From positions 145,960 to 209,959 of the forward strand of contig JABFQZ010000012.1 in NCBI GenBank assembly GCA_013141435.1: a stretch of 64,000 nucleotides of DNA. The letters are read 5' to 3'. Of this stretch, positions 17,577-25,921 are shown in pieces. How positions within the stretch are numbered: position 1 is the first letter of the stretch; the number at the start of each line of letters is the position of its first letter. The translations under genes were made by a program, and so were the position numbers. The notes under the pieces were generated by a model that ran no database searches, had not been told where the DNA came from, and was given only the letters and a program-made list of their open reading frames with translations. This DNA comes from Ferruginibacter sp. Its GTDB lineage: Bacteria > Bacteroidota > Bacteroidia > Chitinophagales > Chitinophagaceae.

Positions 17577-19367
17577 TTATAATTCTAACCCAATTTTTTT
17601 CATTAACAAACTGGCATTCATATTTGTACAAACACCATTTTTCAATTTATAATCAAAATATAATTCTTCTCCTTTTGTTTGTGCATCAAAATGGTAATTT
17701 ACAATATTTTGTGGATAGACATCTTCTAATTTTGCCAATGCTACATCATGTGTGGCTAATATTGCTACTGCCTTTTGTTTTATTAGTTGTTTTATCAATG
17801 CTTCTGAGCCAGTATGCCTATCTAACGAATTAGTGCCTCTTAATATTTCGTCGAGCAATATAAATATTTTTTCGCCAGCATTTATTTTTTCAATTATTGT
17901 TTTAAGTTTTTTAAGTTCGGCATAAAAAGTACTTGTATTTTCTTCCAAATTATCGGTAATACGCATACTGCTAATTAGTTGCACATGGGCTACCACAAAT
18001 GTTTTTGCACATACTGGAGCACCTGCCATAGCTAAAATTGTATTTATACCTATACTGCGTAAATAAGTGCTTTTGCCAGCCATATTGCTACCAGTTACCA
18101 ATAATATTTTGCCAGAGTTTTTTATGTCTATATAATTATTTACTCTATTTTTTTTATGAATAAGTGGATGCCCAAGTTCTTCTGCAAAAATGCAAAAATG
18201 ATTATCTTTTAACTGTGGAAAACACCAATCTGGATTATTAAAATGTATTACAGCAAAACTATTTAGTACTTCAAACTCTGCTAAAGTGTCAAACCATATA
18301 TTCAAATTTTCAGAATTATTTTTTTTCCAATTTTCTAAATCTAATACTTGCTGCAAATTCCACATCAAGAATATATTTAGCTGTATTGATATTACGATAT
18401 TGTAGCGCATATCAAGCTTATCAAGTATCTTTTTTAGTGCTTTAATTTTATTCGAGGCAAAGTTGTTTTTGCTTTGCAAATTGGTTTTTAGTTGATGTAA
18501 AAGAGGAGAGGTGTAATTTTCATTTTCGATACTTGCAATACTATCTTTAAGTATAGCTAAATCGTTTACAATATCTGATAATTTATTATGTAGTGGTGCA
18601 ATAATTTTATTTATTTGGAAGGCGATTATCAATGCTATTAGTAAAAATAAATACCAAACGCTTTTGGATACAAAATCGAAAACAAATAAAGCAGTAATAC
18701 TTAAAATAATACCAGGAATTGCCCATCGAAGCCATTGCCAATGTTTAAATTGTAAAAATAAATTTGGCTCTTTCAACCAATTATTTATTTTTTGCATTGT
18801 ACTTTCTTTAATGCTATTTTCTTTGCCAATGGCTTGCAGGTTTTGTACCCAAGGCATTTTTGTAGAAAGTTCTTTTACTGCTGCTTGACGTTGTAAAATA
18901 ATTTCGGGTTTGGCAGGTGCAAGAAGCCAATCTGCCATTTTTTTTGCACTATGTTCCGAAGTAGTTCTATTTAAAAATTGGTATAAAGACGAGCTGCCAA
19001 AAATATCCATATCATTAGCATAAAAATGATTATTAGGTGTAAACTTAAAGCCATTCTCAAACTGACTATTTATTCCTTCTACTGCCAATATCTCATTTTC
19101 ATTTATTTTTTGTACATGTTGTAAGTGTTTTATGGCTGCTTTATTTGTAAGGTCTTTATAAATGAGTTGTATAAAAACTATTGATAATAAAACAGCTATA
19201 GCAATAGCCAAAATTATATTGATATGCCACAAATAATAAAAAACAAATATTATCAGTAGTACATTACCGAATCGCAATAAACCAAACACCGATTTTTTTG
19301 CTAGTAGTTTTTTTATTTTTAAATCTAACTCTTCTATATTATTTTCATAAAATTCTATTGCTTGCAT
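17577..19367 (-). CDS. Membrane-anchored MutS-family ATPase
   Basis: The 596-residue protein ends in a MutS domain V ATPase: Walker A 'GSNMAGKST' at 426-434, Walker B 'ILLDEILRGTNSLDR' at about 503-517, and an 'STFYAELKKL' segment between them. It lacks the mismatch-recognition domain I of MutS and the C-terminal Smr nuclease of MutS2. Unusually, it has hydrophobic segments at about residues 28-70 and 212-252, predicting an inner-membrane anchor. Such proteins are annotated as 'MutS-related' in Bacteroidota and their function is not established. A -7 promoter element almost touches the start codon. Confidence 0.85.
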   Translation of the reverse strand: MQAIEFYENNIEELDLKIKKLLAKKSVFGLLRFGNVLLIIFVFYYLWHINIILAIAIAVLLSIVFIQLIYKDLTNKAAIKHLQHVQKINENEILAVEGINSQFENGFKFTPNNHFYANDMDIFGSSSLYQFLNRTTSEHSAKKMADWLLAPAKPEIILQRQAAVKELSTKMPWVQNLQAIGKENSIKESTMQKINNWLKEPNLFLQFKHWQWLRWAIPGIILSITALFVFDFVSKSVWYLFLLIALIIAFQINKIIAPLHNKLSDIVNDLAILKDSIASIENENYTSPLLHQLKTNLQSKNNFASNKIKALKKILDKLDMRYNIVISIQLNIFLMWNLQQVLDLENWKKNNSENLNIWFDTLAEFEVLNSFAVIHFNNPDWCFPQLKDNHFCIFAEELGHPLIHKKNRVNNYIDIKNSGKILLVTGSNMAGKSTYLRSIGINTILAMAGAPVCAKTFVVAHVQLISSMRITDNLEENTSTFYAELKKLKTIIEKINAGEKIFILLDEILRGTNSLDRHTGSEALIKQLIKQKAVAILATHDVALAKLEDVYPQNIVNYHFDAQTKGEELYFDYKLKNGVCTNMNASLLMKKIGLEL

Positions 19368-19371
19368 TGTA

Positions 19372-19379
19372 CAAAAGTA
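19372..19379 (-). promoter_or_regulatory. Probable promoter of the MutS-like gene, leaderless
   Basis: The minus strand reads TACTTTTG (a full TAnnTTTG match), ending only four bases before the ATG at 19367. Transcription would start at or beside the start codon, giving a leaderless or nearly leaderless mRNA. Confidence 0.4.
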
Positions 19380-19514
19380 AATTGTATTTTTTGTAATCTA
19401 TCTTTACTATTTTATCATTTTCTAATAAATTAGCGTATTATCTCTTAAGTTATTAACTATTTGTGATTATGGAAATGAATCTTTACAATTTAGGTTTTAC
19501 AAAAAAATATTTTG

Positions 19515-19522
19515 TAATTTTG
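19515..19522 (+). promoter_or_regulatory. Probable ssrA -7 promoter element
   Basis: TAATTTTG matches TAnnTTTG about 50 bases upstream of the mature tmRNA 5' end. The precursor would carry a short leader removed by RNase P. No TTG is seen at the ideal -33 position. Confidence 0.35.
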
Positions 19523-19572
19523 TTTAATGTTAAGTATTTATACAATTATTTTTAAAGTTTTTGTATAAAAAT

Positions 19573-19942
19573 GGGGCCGTTTTGGTTTTGACAGCATAGA
19601 TCTTTGTAGGTGTAAGCATGTAGTGCGTTGCGTTATTAGCACTTTAATCTGAAAGCGAAAAACTCAAATGGCAATACTTCGTATGCCATGGCTGCTTAGT
19701 CGATAGACTAGTAACCATTAGGGCCGCCGAGCAGGTTTTATTTCTGCCAAGTTCCGCCGCCGACATCAAAAAAAAGGAATATGCTACAACAGAATGATGT
19801 GACTGTTGTTTAAGATTATTCTTCTAAGAAAAATATTGGTTTGTTTTGCTCCTGTATTTTTTCGAAAATTAATGCAAAAATAAACATGTAGAAAGCTTAT
19901 GGCGAATATGTTTGGACACCGGTTCGAGTCCGGTCGGCTCCA
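19573..19942 (+). ncRNA. ssrA: Transfer-messenger RNA (tmRNA)
   Basis: The acceptor stem pairs GGGGCCG at the 5' end with CGGCTCC plus discriminator A at the 3' end. The 3' tRNA-like domain has a perfect T-arm (ACCGG TTCGAGT CCGGT), and the 5' domain shows the usual 'TTTTGACAGC'. The mRNA-like frame at 19670-19699 probably encodes GNTSYAMAA followed by TAG. The Gly start is chosen because 9-residue tags beginning with Gly and ending YAxAA are usual in the phylum. An in-frame upstream GCG at 19655 would give a longer tag. The length of about 370 nt is normal. CCA is not encoded. tmRNA with SmpB rescues stalled ribosomes and tags the nascent protein for proteolysis. Confidence 0.95.
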
Positions 19943-19943
19943 C

Positions 19944-19989
19944 AAAAGCGAACACAGAGAGGAATTTTTATCTTTGTGTTCGCTTTTTT
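19944..19989 (+). terminator. ssrA terminator
   Basis: AAAGCGAACACAGAGA pairs with TCTTTGTGTTCGCTTT (one mismatch in the stem), followed by a run of six T. It lies immediately after the tmRNA 3' end. Confidence 0.9.
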
Positions 19990-20088
19990 ACAATTTTTTT
20001 ATATCATATTTTTTAGTACTTAATTAAAAAATATATAATATTTCATACACACAATTGTACATAATTAAAAAGATTATTACATAACTCC

Positions 20089-20096
20089 TAAATTTG
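20089..20096 (+). promoter_or_regulatory. Probable -7 element of the acyl-CoA dehydrogenase gene
   Basis: TAAATTTG, a full match to TAnnTTTG, lies 19 bases upstream of the start codon at 20115, which implies a very short leader. Confidence 0.4.
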
Positions 20097-20114
20097 TAAC
20101 ACAAAAATATTTTT

Positions 20115-21269
20115 ATGCATTTTCAACTTTCTGAAGAACAATTAATGATACAACAAGCAGCAAAAGATTTTGCTGTAAACGAATGCTTACCAGGAGTTAT
20201 TGAAAGAGATGAACACCAAAAATTTCCGAAAGAGCAAATAGAAAAATTGGCCGATTTGGGTTTTATGGGTATGATGGTAAAGCCAGAATATGGAGGTGCT
20301 GGTTTGGATACAGTAAGTTATGTACTAGCTATGGAAGAAATTAGTAAAGTAGATGCTAGTACAAGTGTATGTGTAAGTGTAAACAATAGTCTTGTTTGTT
20401 ACGGTTTACAAGAATATGGCAATGAGCAACAAAAACAAAAATATTTGACTCCACTAGCTCAAGGAAAAAAAGATGGTAATTTGTACATAGGAGCTTTTTG
20501 TTTAAGTGAACCAGAGGCTGGTAGTGATGCTACAAGCCAACAAACTACTGCTGAAAATAAAGGTGATTATTATTTGTTAAATGGTACAAAAAACTGGATT
20601 ACAAATGGTAATAGTGCCAGTGTATATTTAGTAATTGCTCAATCTGATGTAAGTAAAGGCAGCCGAGGTATTAATGCTTTTATTGTTGAAAAAAATTGGG
20701 AAGGTGTAGTAGTAGGTGCTAAAGAAAATAAATTGGGAATAAGAGGTAGCGATACACACACAATTTTATTTAACGATGTAAAAGTGCCAAAAGAAAATAG
20801 AATAGGAGAGGAAGGATCTGGTTTTAAATTTGCTATGAAAACTCTAGCTGGAGGTCGTATTGGTATTGCATCGCAAGCATTAGGTATAGCAAGTGGCGCT
20901 TTTGAATTGGCTATAAAATATAGCAAAGTGCGGAAAGCATTTGGAACTGAAATAATGAACCACCAAATAATTCAATTTAAGTTGGCTGATATGGCTACAA
21001 AAATTGAATGTGCCAGATTACTTTGTTTGAAAGCAGCTTGGGAAAAAGATAACAATATTGATTATACTTTAAGCAGCTCAATGGCGAAAGTTTTTAGTAG
21101 TGAAGCTGCCATGTGGAGTGCCACCGAAGCTGTACAAATACACGGTGGATACGGATTTGTAAAAGAATACCATGTGGAGCGAATGATGAGAGACGCAAAA
21201 ATTACTCAGATTTATGAAGGTACAAGTGAGGTGCAACGAATTGTTATTGGAAGGGCAATTTTAAAGTAA
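20115..21269 (+). CDS. Acyl-CoA dehydrogenase (short-chain type)
   Basis: This FAD enzyme introduces the alpha,beta double bond into acyl-CoA and passes electrons to ETF. The 384-residue length matches butyryl/short-chain acyl-CoA dehydrogenases. Visible motifs are 'GAFCLSEPEAGSDA' (FAD/substrate loop, about residue 126), 'NGTKNWITNG', and the C-terminal 'QIHGGYGFVKEYHVERMMRDAKITQIYEGTSE' region read in parts. Glu368 in 'YEGT' is the expected catalytic base of this subgroup. ETF genes are not nearby. The exact chain length used cannot be read from sequence. Confidence 0.92.
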   Translation: MHFQLSEEQLMIQQAAKDFAVNECLPGVIERDEHQKFPKEQIEKLADLGFMGMMVKPEYGGAGLDTVSYVLAMEEISKVDASTSVCVSVNNSLVCYGLQEYGNEQQKQKYLTPLAQGKKDGNLYIGAFCLSEPEAGSDATSQQTTAENKGDYYLLNGTKNWITNGNSASVYLVIAQSDVSKGSRGINAFIVEKNWEGVVVGAKENKLGIRGSDTHTILFNDVKVPKENRIGEEGSGFKFAMKTLAGGRIGIASQALGIASGAFELAIKYSKVRKAFGTEIMNHQIIQFKLADMATKIECARLLCLKAAWEKDNNIDYTLSSSMAKVFSSEAAMWSATEAVQIHGGYGFVKEYHVERMMRDAKITQIYEGTSEVQRIVIGRAILK

Positions 21270-21381
21270 AAATAATTACTACAGCCTCAAAAAACATTTA
21301 TTGAATTTAGATAAAAATATTACGAAGATTAATAATTGAAAAACTTTGAGCTTACTAGGTTTTGCTATTATATCGTAAAAA

Positions 21382-22215
21382 TTATTCTACTTCTGTAAGT
21401 AAAGCAAGCCAATCGCCCATTTTATAAACTGCTTTAATATTAATTTTTGTTTGTTGTAAAACGTTTACAATATTGGCTTCATTGTGCAGCATAATACCAC
21501 TAAATAAAATTATAGTACCAACCTTTGTAGACGCCTTAATAGCATCAATATTAGCCGTAATAACGTTCAAATTAATATTTGCTAAAATTATATCAACTAC
21601 ATTTGCAAGTGGAATAGTTTCTGCTTTTACAATATTAATTTTTGTGCAAGCATTAACTGTAATATTTTCCTTTGCGTTTTCTATACTCCAATCATCGCAA
21701 TCTATTGCTAAAATGGATTGTGCACCCATTTTTTCGGCAAGTATTGCTAGTACACCAGTACCTGTACCAAAATCTATTACAGTTTTATTTTTAAAATTTA
21801 ACTGGCTCATTTGCTCCACCATTAAATATGTAGTAGCATGATGTCCGGTTCCAAAACTCATTTTTGGTGTTACTTCTATATCATATTCAAAACTACTATC
21901 AGGCTTATGAAAACTAGCTCTTATATAAACAAAAGGTTTAGATGAAATAGGGTTATTAACAATTACTGGTTCAAAATCAGCTTCCCATTTTGCATTCCAA
22001 TTTTCTTCTTCAATAATTGATTTTGTATATTTTATGCAATTTATATCAATTACTAGATTTAATAAATTTTCATCGAAACTTTCACTTTTAATACATGCTT
22101 TTAATGTATCAGTTTCTTCTTCAAAGCCGTCATAACCAATATCGCTTAGCCGAGCTACAAGTATTTCAGATTGCTCTTCGCTTATATTTGAAAATAGTAT
22201 TTGGGTGTAGTTCAT
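21382..22215 (-). CDS. prmA: Ribosomal protein L11 methyltransferase
   Basis: PrmA trimethylates ribosomal protein L11 using S-adenosylmethionine. The 277-residue protein has the N-terminal substrate-recognition domain (about 1-90) and the family signature 'MSFGTGHHATTYLM'. The SAM-binding motif I follows as 'VIDFGTGTGVLAILAEKMGA', and 'DIILANINLNVI' provides motif IV (NPPF-like). It lies just downstream of the pnp terminator, with only a few bases between the hairpin's U-run and its start codon, so its translation start region is unusual. Confidence 0.92.
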   Translation of the reverse strand: MNYTQILFSNISEEQSEILVARLSDIGYDGFEEETDTLKACIKSESFDENLLNLVIDINCIKYTKSIIEEENWNAKWEADFEPVIVNNPISSKPFVYIRASFHKPDSSFEYDIEVTPKMSFGTGHHATTYLMVEQMSQLNFKNKTVIDFGTGTGVLAILAEKMGAQSILAIDCDDWSIENAKENITVNACTKINIVKAETIPLANVVDIILANINLNVITANIDAIKASTKVGTIILFSGIMLHNEANIVNVLQQTKINIKAVYKMGDWLALLTEVE

Positions 22216-22218
22216 AAA

Positions 22219-22249
22219 TTAAAAAACTGCAACCTTAATGGTTGCAGTT
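22219..22249 (-). terminator. pnp terminator
   Basis: Read on the minus strand, AACTGCAACC-ATTAA-GGTTGCAGTT forms a perfect 10-bp hairpin followed by TTTTTT. It lies between the pnp stop codon and the prmA start codon, which is only a few bases past the U-run. It should end most pnp transcripts. Confidence 0.85.
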
Positions 22250-22273
22250 GGTTTGATATTTTAATGAAAATTA

Positions 22274-24421
22274 TTACGCTTGTGGAGCTTCCGGTTTAGC
22301 TGGAGCTTCAGGTTTTGGCATCAACGCTTTTCTACTTAGTTTAAATTTGCCTGTTTTTTGATCAATATCAAGCAATTTTACTTTTACTTTTTCGCCTTCT
22401 TTAAATATGCCATCCATAGTTTCTAAGCGTTTCCAGCTTATTTCGCTAATATGTAGCAAGCCTTCTTTTTTTGGTAAAAACTCTACAAATGCACCAAATT
22501 CTTTAATGCTTTTTATTGTACCTTCGTAAGTTTCGCCTACAACAGCGGTAGCCACCAATCCTTGAATCCAAGTATAAGCTTTATCCAAAGCAGCTTTATC
22601 TTTACAGAAAATGCTTACCGAACCTGCGTTATCTACTTCTTCAATATTTACGGTAGCTCCAGTTTCTCTTTGTATTTCTTGTATTACTTTACCACCTGGC
22701 CCTATCACTGCACCAATGTACTCTTTGTCAATCATAAATTTAACCATACGAGGTGCATGAGGTTTTACATCTGGTCTAGCAGTTTCCATGGTAGCATGCA
22801 TTGCATCTAATATGTGTAAACGACCTTTGCGTGCCTGTGCAAGTGCACTACGCATAATATCCATACTCAAACCATCTACTTTTATATCCATTTGTACACC
22901 ACAAATTCCATCTCTAGTACCTGTTACTTTAAAATCCATATCGCCCAAATGGTCTTCGTCGCCCAAAATATCGGTAAGTACGGCAAATTGGTCGCCTTTT
23001 TTTATTAAACCCATTGCTACACCGCTCAAATGTTTTTTAAGTGGTACACCAGCATCCATTAATGCTAATGAACCTGCGCATACAGTTGCCATAGATGAAG
23101 ATCCATTGCTTTCTAAAATATCGCTAACTACTCTTACAGTGTAAGGATACTCTGTGCCAGGCATCATTTTCTTTAACGAACGCATAGCCAAATTACCATG
23201 ACCTACTTCTCTTCTGCCTACTCCACGCATCATTTTTACTTCGCCAGTACTAAATGGTGGAAAGTTATAATGCAAAATAAATTTGGTATAATCAGAATGA
23301 TGTGCACTTTCAACTAATAATTCATCTAAAGGAGTACCTAATGTAACTGTTGTAAGCGACTGTGTTTCACCTCTTGTGAATAAAGCTGAACCATGTGGTG
23401 TAGGCAAAATATCTACTTCCATTTCTAGTTGACGTATATCTTCTGTACCTCTACCATCTAATCTTTTACGATCGTTTAGTATCATATCTCTTACCACATT
23501 GTATTGCAATTCGCCAAAATAATGCCCTATTAATTTTTTATCTTCATCTGCCAATTCTTCTCCCAAAAATTCTTTTACCTCAGTTTTTAGTGCTGCATAT
23601 GCATCACTTCTTTCATGCTTTGCCGATGCCGATGCAGATATAGCATACATTTTGTCTTTAGCAAAGGCTACAATTTTTGCATCTAACTCTTCATTGCGAT
23701 ATGGCTTTGTATAATCTCTTTTAGTAGTAACTCCTACTAAATTTCTCAACTCTTGCTGTGCTTTTACATGAGCTTGTATGGCTGTATGAGCTGCTTCTAT
23801 TGCTAATATCAAATCATCTTCACTACATTCGTTTGCTTCTCCCTCTACCATCATAATATTATTGGTAGTAGCTGCTATAATAAATTCATAATCGGCAACT
23901 GCAATTTCGGTACGAGTAGGGTTTATAACTATTTGCCCATTAACTTTTGCTACCCTCACTTCCGATAACATTTCCATAATTGGAATATCGGAAACAGCTA
24001 ATGCTGCCGATGCTGCTAAGCAAGCTAAGGAATCTGGCATTACTTCATCATCAGATGAAATTAATGAAATTAAAACTTGTACATCACACACATAATCTTC
24101 TGGAAACAATGGACGTAAAGCTCTGTCTATTAACCTAGAAGTAAGTATTTCATAATCGTTTAAACGAGCTTCTCTTTTAAAAAATGAACCCGGAATACGA
24201 CCATTTGATGAAAATTTTTCTTGATAATCTACCGAAAGTGGAAAAAAAGATTGTCCTTCTTTTGGTTCTTTGTTGGCAACTACTGTAGCTAAAAGCATAC
24301 AATTGCCTTGGCGTACTACTACTGCACCATCGGCTTGTCGAGCCATTTTGCCAGTTTCTATTGTTACCATTTTACCGCCACCAATATCAAACGTAACTTG
24401 TTTTGCTTGTAAAAAAGCCAT
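22274..24421 (-). CDS. pnp: Polynucleotide phosphorylase
   Basis: PNPase degrades RNA 3' to 5' using phosphate. The 715-residue protein has two RNase PH domains (about 1-215 and 310-540) joined by a helical domain. It includes 'MMRGVGRREVGHGNLAMRSL' (phosphate-site region, about residue 390) and 'LGDEDHLGDMDFKVTGT', whose aspartates bind metal. A KH domain follows ('GPGGKVIQEIQRETGA', about 565-580), then an S1 domain ('GETYEGTIKSIKEFGAFVEF', about 635-655). It lies downstream of rpsO, the same order as in many bacteria, with a hairpin between them. Confidence 0.97.
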   Translation of the reverse strand: MAFLQAKQVTFDIGGGKMVTIETGKMARQADGAVVVRQGNCMLLATVVANKEPKEGQSFFPLSVDYQEKFSSNGRIPGSFFKREARLNDYEILTSRLIDRALRPLFPEDYVCDVQVLISLISSDDEVMPDSLACLAASAALAVSDIPIMEMLSEVRVAKVNGQIVINPTRTEIAVADYEFIIAATTNNIMMVEGEANECSEDDLILAIEAAHTAIQAHVKAQQELRNLVGVTTKRDYTKPYRNEELDAKIVAFAKDKMYAISASASAKHERSDAYAALKTEVKEFLGEELADEDKKLIGHYFGELQYNVVRDMILNDRKRLDGRGTEDIRQLEMEVDILPTPHGSALFTRGETQSLTTVTLGTPLDELLVESAHHSDYTKFILHYNFPPFSTGEVKMMRGVGRREVGHGNLAMRSLKKMMPGTEYPYTVRVVSDILESNGSSSMATVCAGSLALMDAGVPLKKHLSGVAMGLIKKGDQFAVLTDILGDEDHLGDMDFKVTGTRDGICGVQMDIKVDGLSMDIMRSALAQARKGRLHILDAMHATMETARPDVKPHAPRMVKFMIDKEYIGAVIGPGGKVIQEIQRETGATVNIEEVDNAGSVSIFCKDKAALDKAYTWIQGLVATAVVGETYEGTIKSIKEFGAFVEFLPKKEGLLHISEISWKRLETMDGIFKEGEKVKVKLLDIDQKTGKFKLSRKALMPKPEAPAKPEAPQA

Positions 24422-24487
24422 AATTATTTATTTTTGGGTTGAAAACTTTTCCAACGAGTAAAAGAAGGGTATGTATAAAGAATAAAT

Positions 24488-24510
24488 CCCAACGGTAAAA
24501 TACTGTTGGG
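24488..24510 (-). terminator. Hairpin between rpsO and pnp
   Basis: On the minus strand CCCAACAG-tattttac-CGTTGGG forms a 6-7 bp stem, followed by ATTTATTC rather than a clean U-run. It could be a partial terminator. It could also be a processing site in the pnp leader like the RNase III hairpin used for PNPase autoregulation in E. coli. The sequence does not decide between these. Confidence 0.5.
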
Positions 24511-24539
24511 AAAAATTCTTGTTTAATACATATAATAAT

Positions 24540-24812
24540 TTATTTACGAAGACCTAATTTTTCAATTAAAGCTCTGTAACCTGTAAGGTCGTGCTTGCTT
24601 AAATAAGCTAACAAACGCTTACGCTGACCAACCATAATCATTAACCCACGCTGAGACGAAAAATCTTTTTTGTTGGTTTTTAAATGATTTGAAATGTGAT
24701 TGATACGTTCAGTAATCATTGCTACTTGGCCTTCAATAGAACCAGTGTTTTTAGCGTTTCCGCCGTAGGTGGAGAAAATAGTTGCTTTTCTCTCTAAAGT
24801 TAAATGCGACAT
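24540..24812 (-). CDS. rpsO: 30S ribosomal protein S15
   Basis: S15 is a primary 16S rRNA-binding protein of the small subunit. The 90-residue length and the sequence features 'GSIEGQVAMITERINHISNHLKTNKKDFSSQRGLMIMVGQRKRLLAYL' (read in parts) and C-terminal 'YRALIEKLGLRK' are diagnostic. The first part is slightly variant (LERKATIFSTYGGNAKNTGS). It precedes pnp on the same strand. Confidence 0.97.
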   Translation of the reverse strand: MSHLTLERKATIFSTYGGNAKNTGSIEGQVAMITERINHISNHLKTNKKDFSSQRGLMIMVGQRKRLLAYLSKHDLTGYRALIEKLGLRK

Positions 24813-24861
24813 TAATTTTTTGTTTAAAACGGTTTTGTTTTATCTTTTTTCTAATTGTGTG

Positions 24862-24869
24862 CAAAAGTA
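24862..24869 (-). promoter_or_regulatory. Probable rpsO -7 promoter element
   Basis: The minus strand reads TACTTTTG, a full TAnnTTTG match, 49 bases upstream of the rpsO start codon. Confidence 0.45.
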
Positions 24870-24928
24870 GTATAAAAAAAGCATATAATAAGGTTATTTG
24901 GGTATTTTTTTTGAATATTGCACATATT

Positions 24929-25921
24929 ATGAGTTTAACTTTTGCTATTATTGGTTGCGGACGCATTGCACAAAGGCATGCTGAACAAATATTGAAGATT
25001 GGAAAATTAGTTGCAGTATGTGATATTGATGCAAAAAGAGCAAATGAAATGGCATTAAAATATGGTGCAAATGCTTATGATAATATAGAAAATCTTTTAC
25101 TTCAAGAGTATGATATTGATGTGATTAGCATTTGTACACCCAATGGTTTGCACGCTACACATACTATTTTAGCATTACAAGCCAATAAGCATGTACTATG
25201 CGAAAAGCCACTAAGCATAAATGTAGCTGATGCAAAAAAAATGATTTTGGAAGCAAAAAAAGCCGATAAAAAATTATTTGTAGTAAAACAAAATAGATAC
25301 AATCCACCTATTGCTTTTTTAAAAAAAATTATTGCCGAAAATAAACTTGGACAAATTTATAGTTTTCAAATAAATTGTTTTTGGAACCGCCCTGTCGAGT
25401 ATTACACCAGTTGGAAAGGTACAAAAGAGTTAGATGGAGGCACGCTATTTACTCAATTTAGTCATTTTATAGATTTACTTTATTGGCTATTAGGCAATGT
25501 AAAAGAAGTAAAAGCCACTGCCAAAAATCATGCACACCCTACTATACAATTTGAAGATAATGGTGCTGTAATATTTGAAATGGTAAATGGAGCAATAGGC
25601 ACTTTAAATTATACAGTAAACAGTTTTGCCAAAAATATGGAAGGCTCGATTACTATATTTGCCGAAAAGGGTACTGTAAAAGTTGGAGGTCAGTATTTGA
25701 ATGAGTTAGAATATTTTAGTGTAAATGGAATTGAAACACCAAATTTGCCGTTGGGCAACCCTGCAAATGGCTATGGTTTTTACCAAGGCAGCATGAGTAA
25801 TCATGATAAAGTATATACAAACCTAGTATTAGCTTTGCAAAATGATAAACATGAATTTGCCAATGGCGATGATGGATTGAAAACAGTGGAGATAATAGAA
25901 AAGATATATGCACAAAAATAA
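24929..25921 (+). CDS. WbpB-like Gfo/Idh/MocA sugar-nucleotide oxidoreductase
   Basis: I set the start at ATG 24929 (MSLTFAIIGCGRIAQRHAEQ), since the Rossmann motif begins at once; the upstream in-frame extension to 24782 is low-complexity and overlaps the rpsO promoter. The 330-residue protein has the GCGRIA NAD motif (residues 9-14), the conserved 'CEKPLSINVADAK' (about residue 92) and a C-terminal alpha/beta domain with 'DGGTLFTQFSHFIDLLYWLLG'. The overall pattern is that of WbpB/WlbA, which oxidises UDP-GlcNAcA at C3. The gene overlaps the following epimerase by 14 bases, suggesting a common role in making an aminouronic sugar for surface glycans. Confidence 0.85.
   Translation: MSLTFAIIGCGRIAQRHAEQILKIGKLVAVCDIDAKRANEMALKYGANAYDNIENLLLQEYDIDVISICTPNGLHATHTILALQANKHVLCEKPLSINVADAKKMILEAKKADKKLFVVKQNRYNPPIAFLKKIIAENKLGQIYSFQINCFWNRPVEYYTSWKGTKELDGGTLFTQFSHFIDLLYWLLGNVKEVKATAKNHAHPTIQFEDNGAVIFEMVNGAIGTLNYTVNSFAKNMEGSITIFAEKGTVKVGGQYLNELEYFSVNGIETPNLPLGNPANGYGFYQGSMSNHDKVYTNLVLALQNDKHEFANGDDGLKTVEIIEKIYAQK

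Noticed and set aside
24782..24928. N-terminal extension of the WbpB-like protein back to 24782
   Set aside because: It crosses the rpsO promoter and is a hydrophobic low-complexity run. The Rossmann motif begins right after the ATG at 24929.
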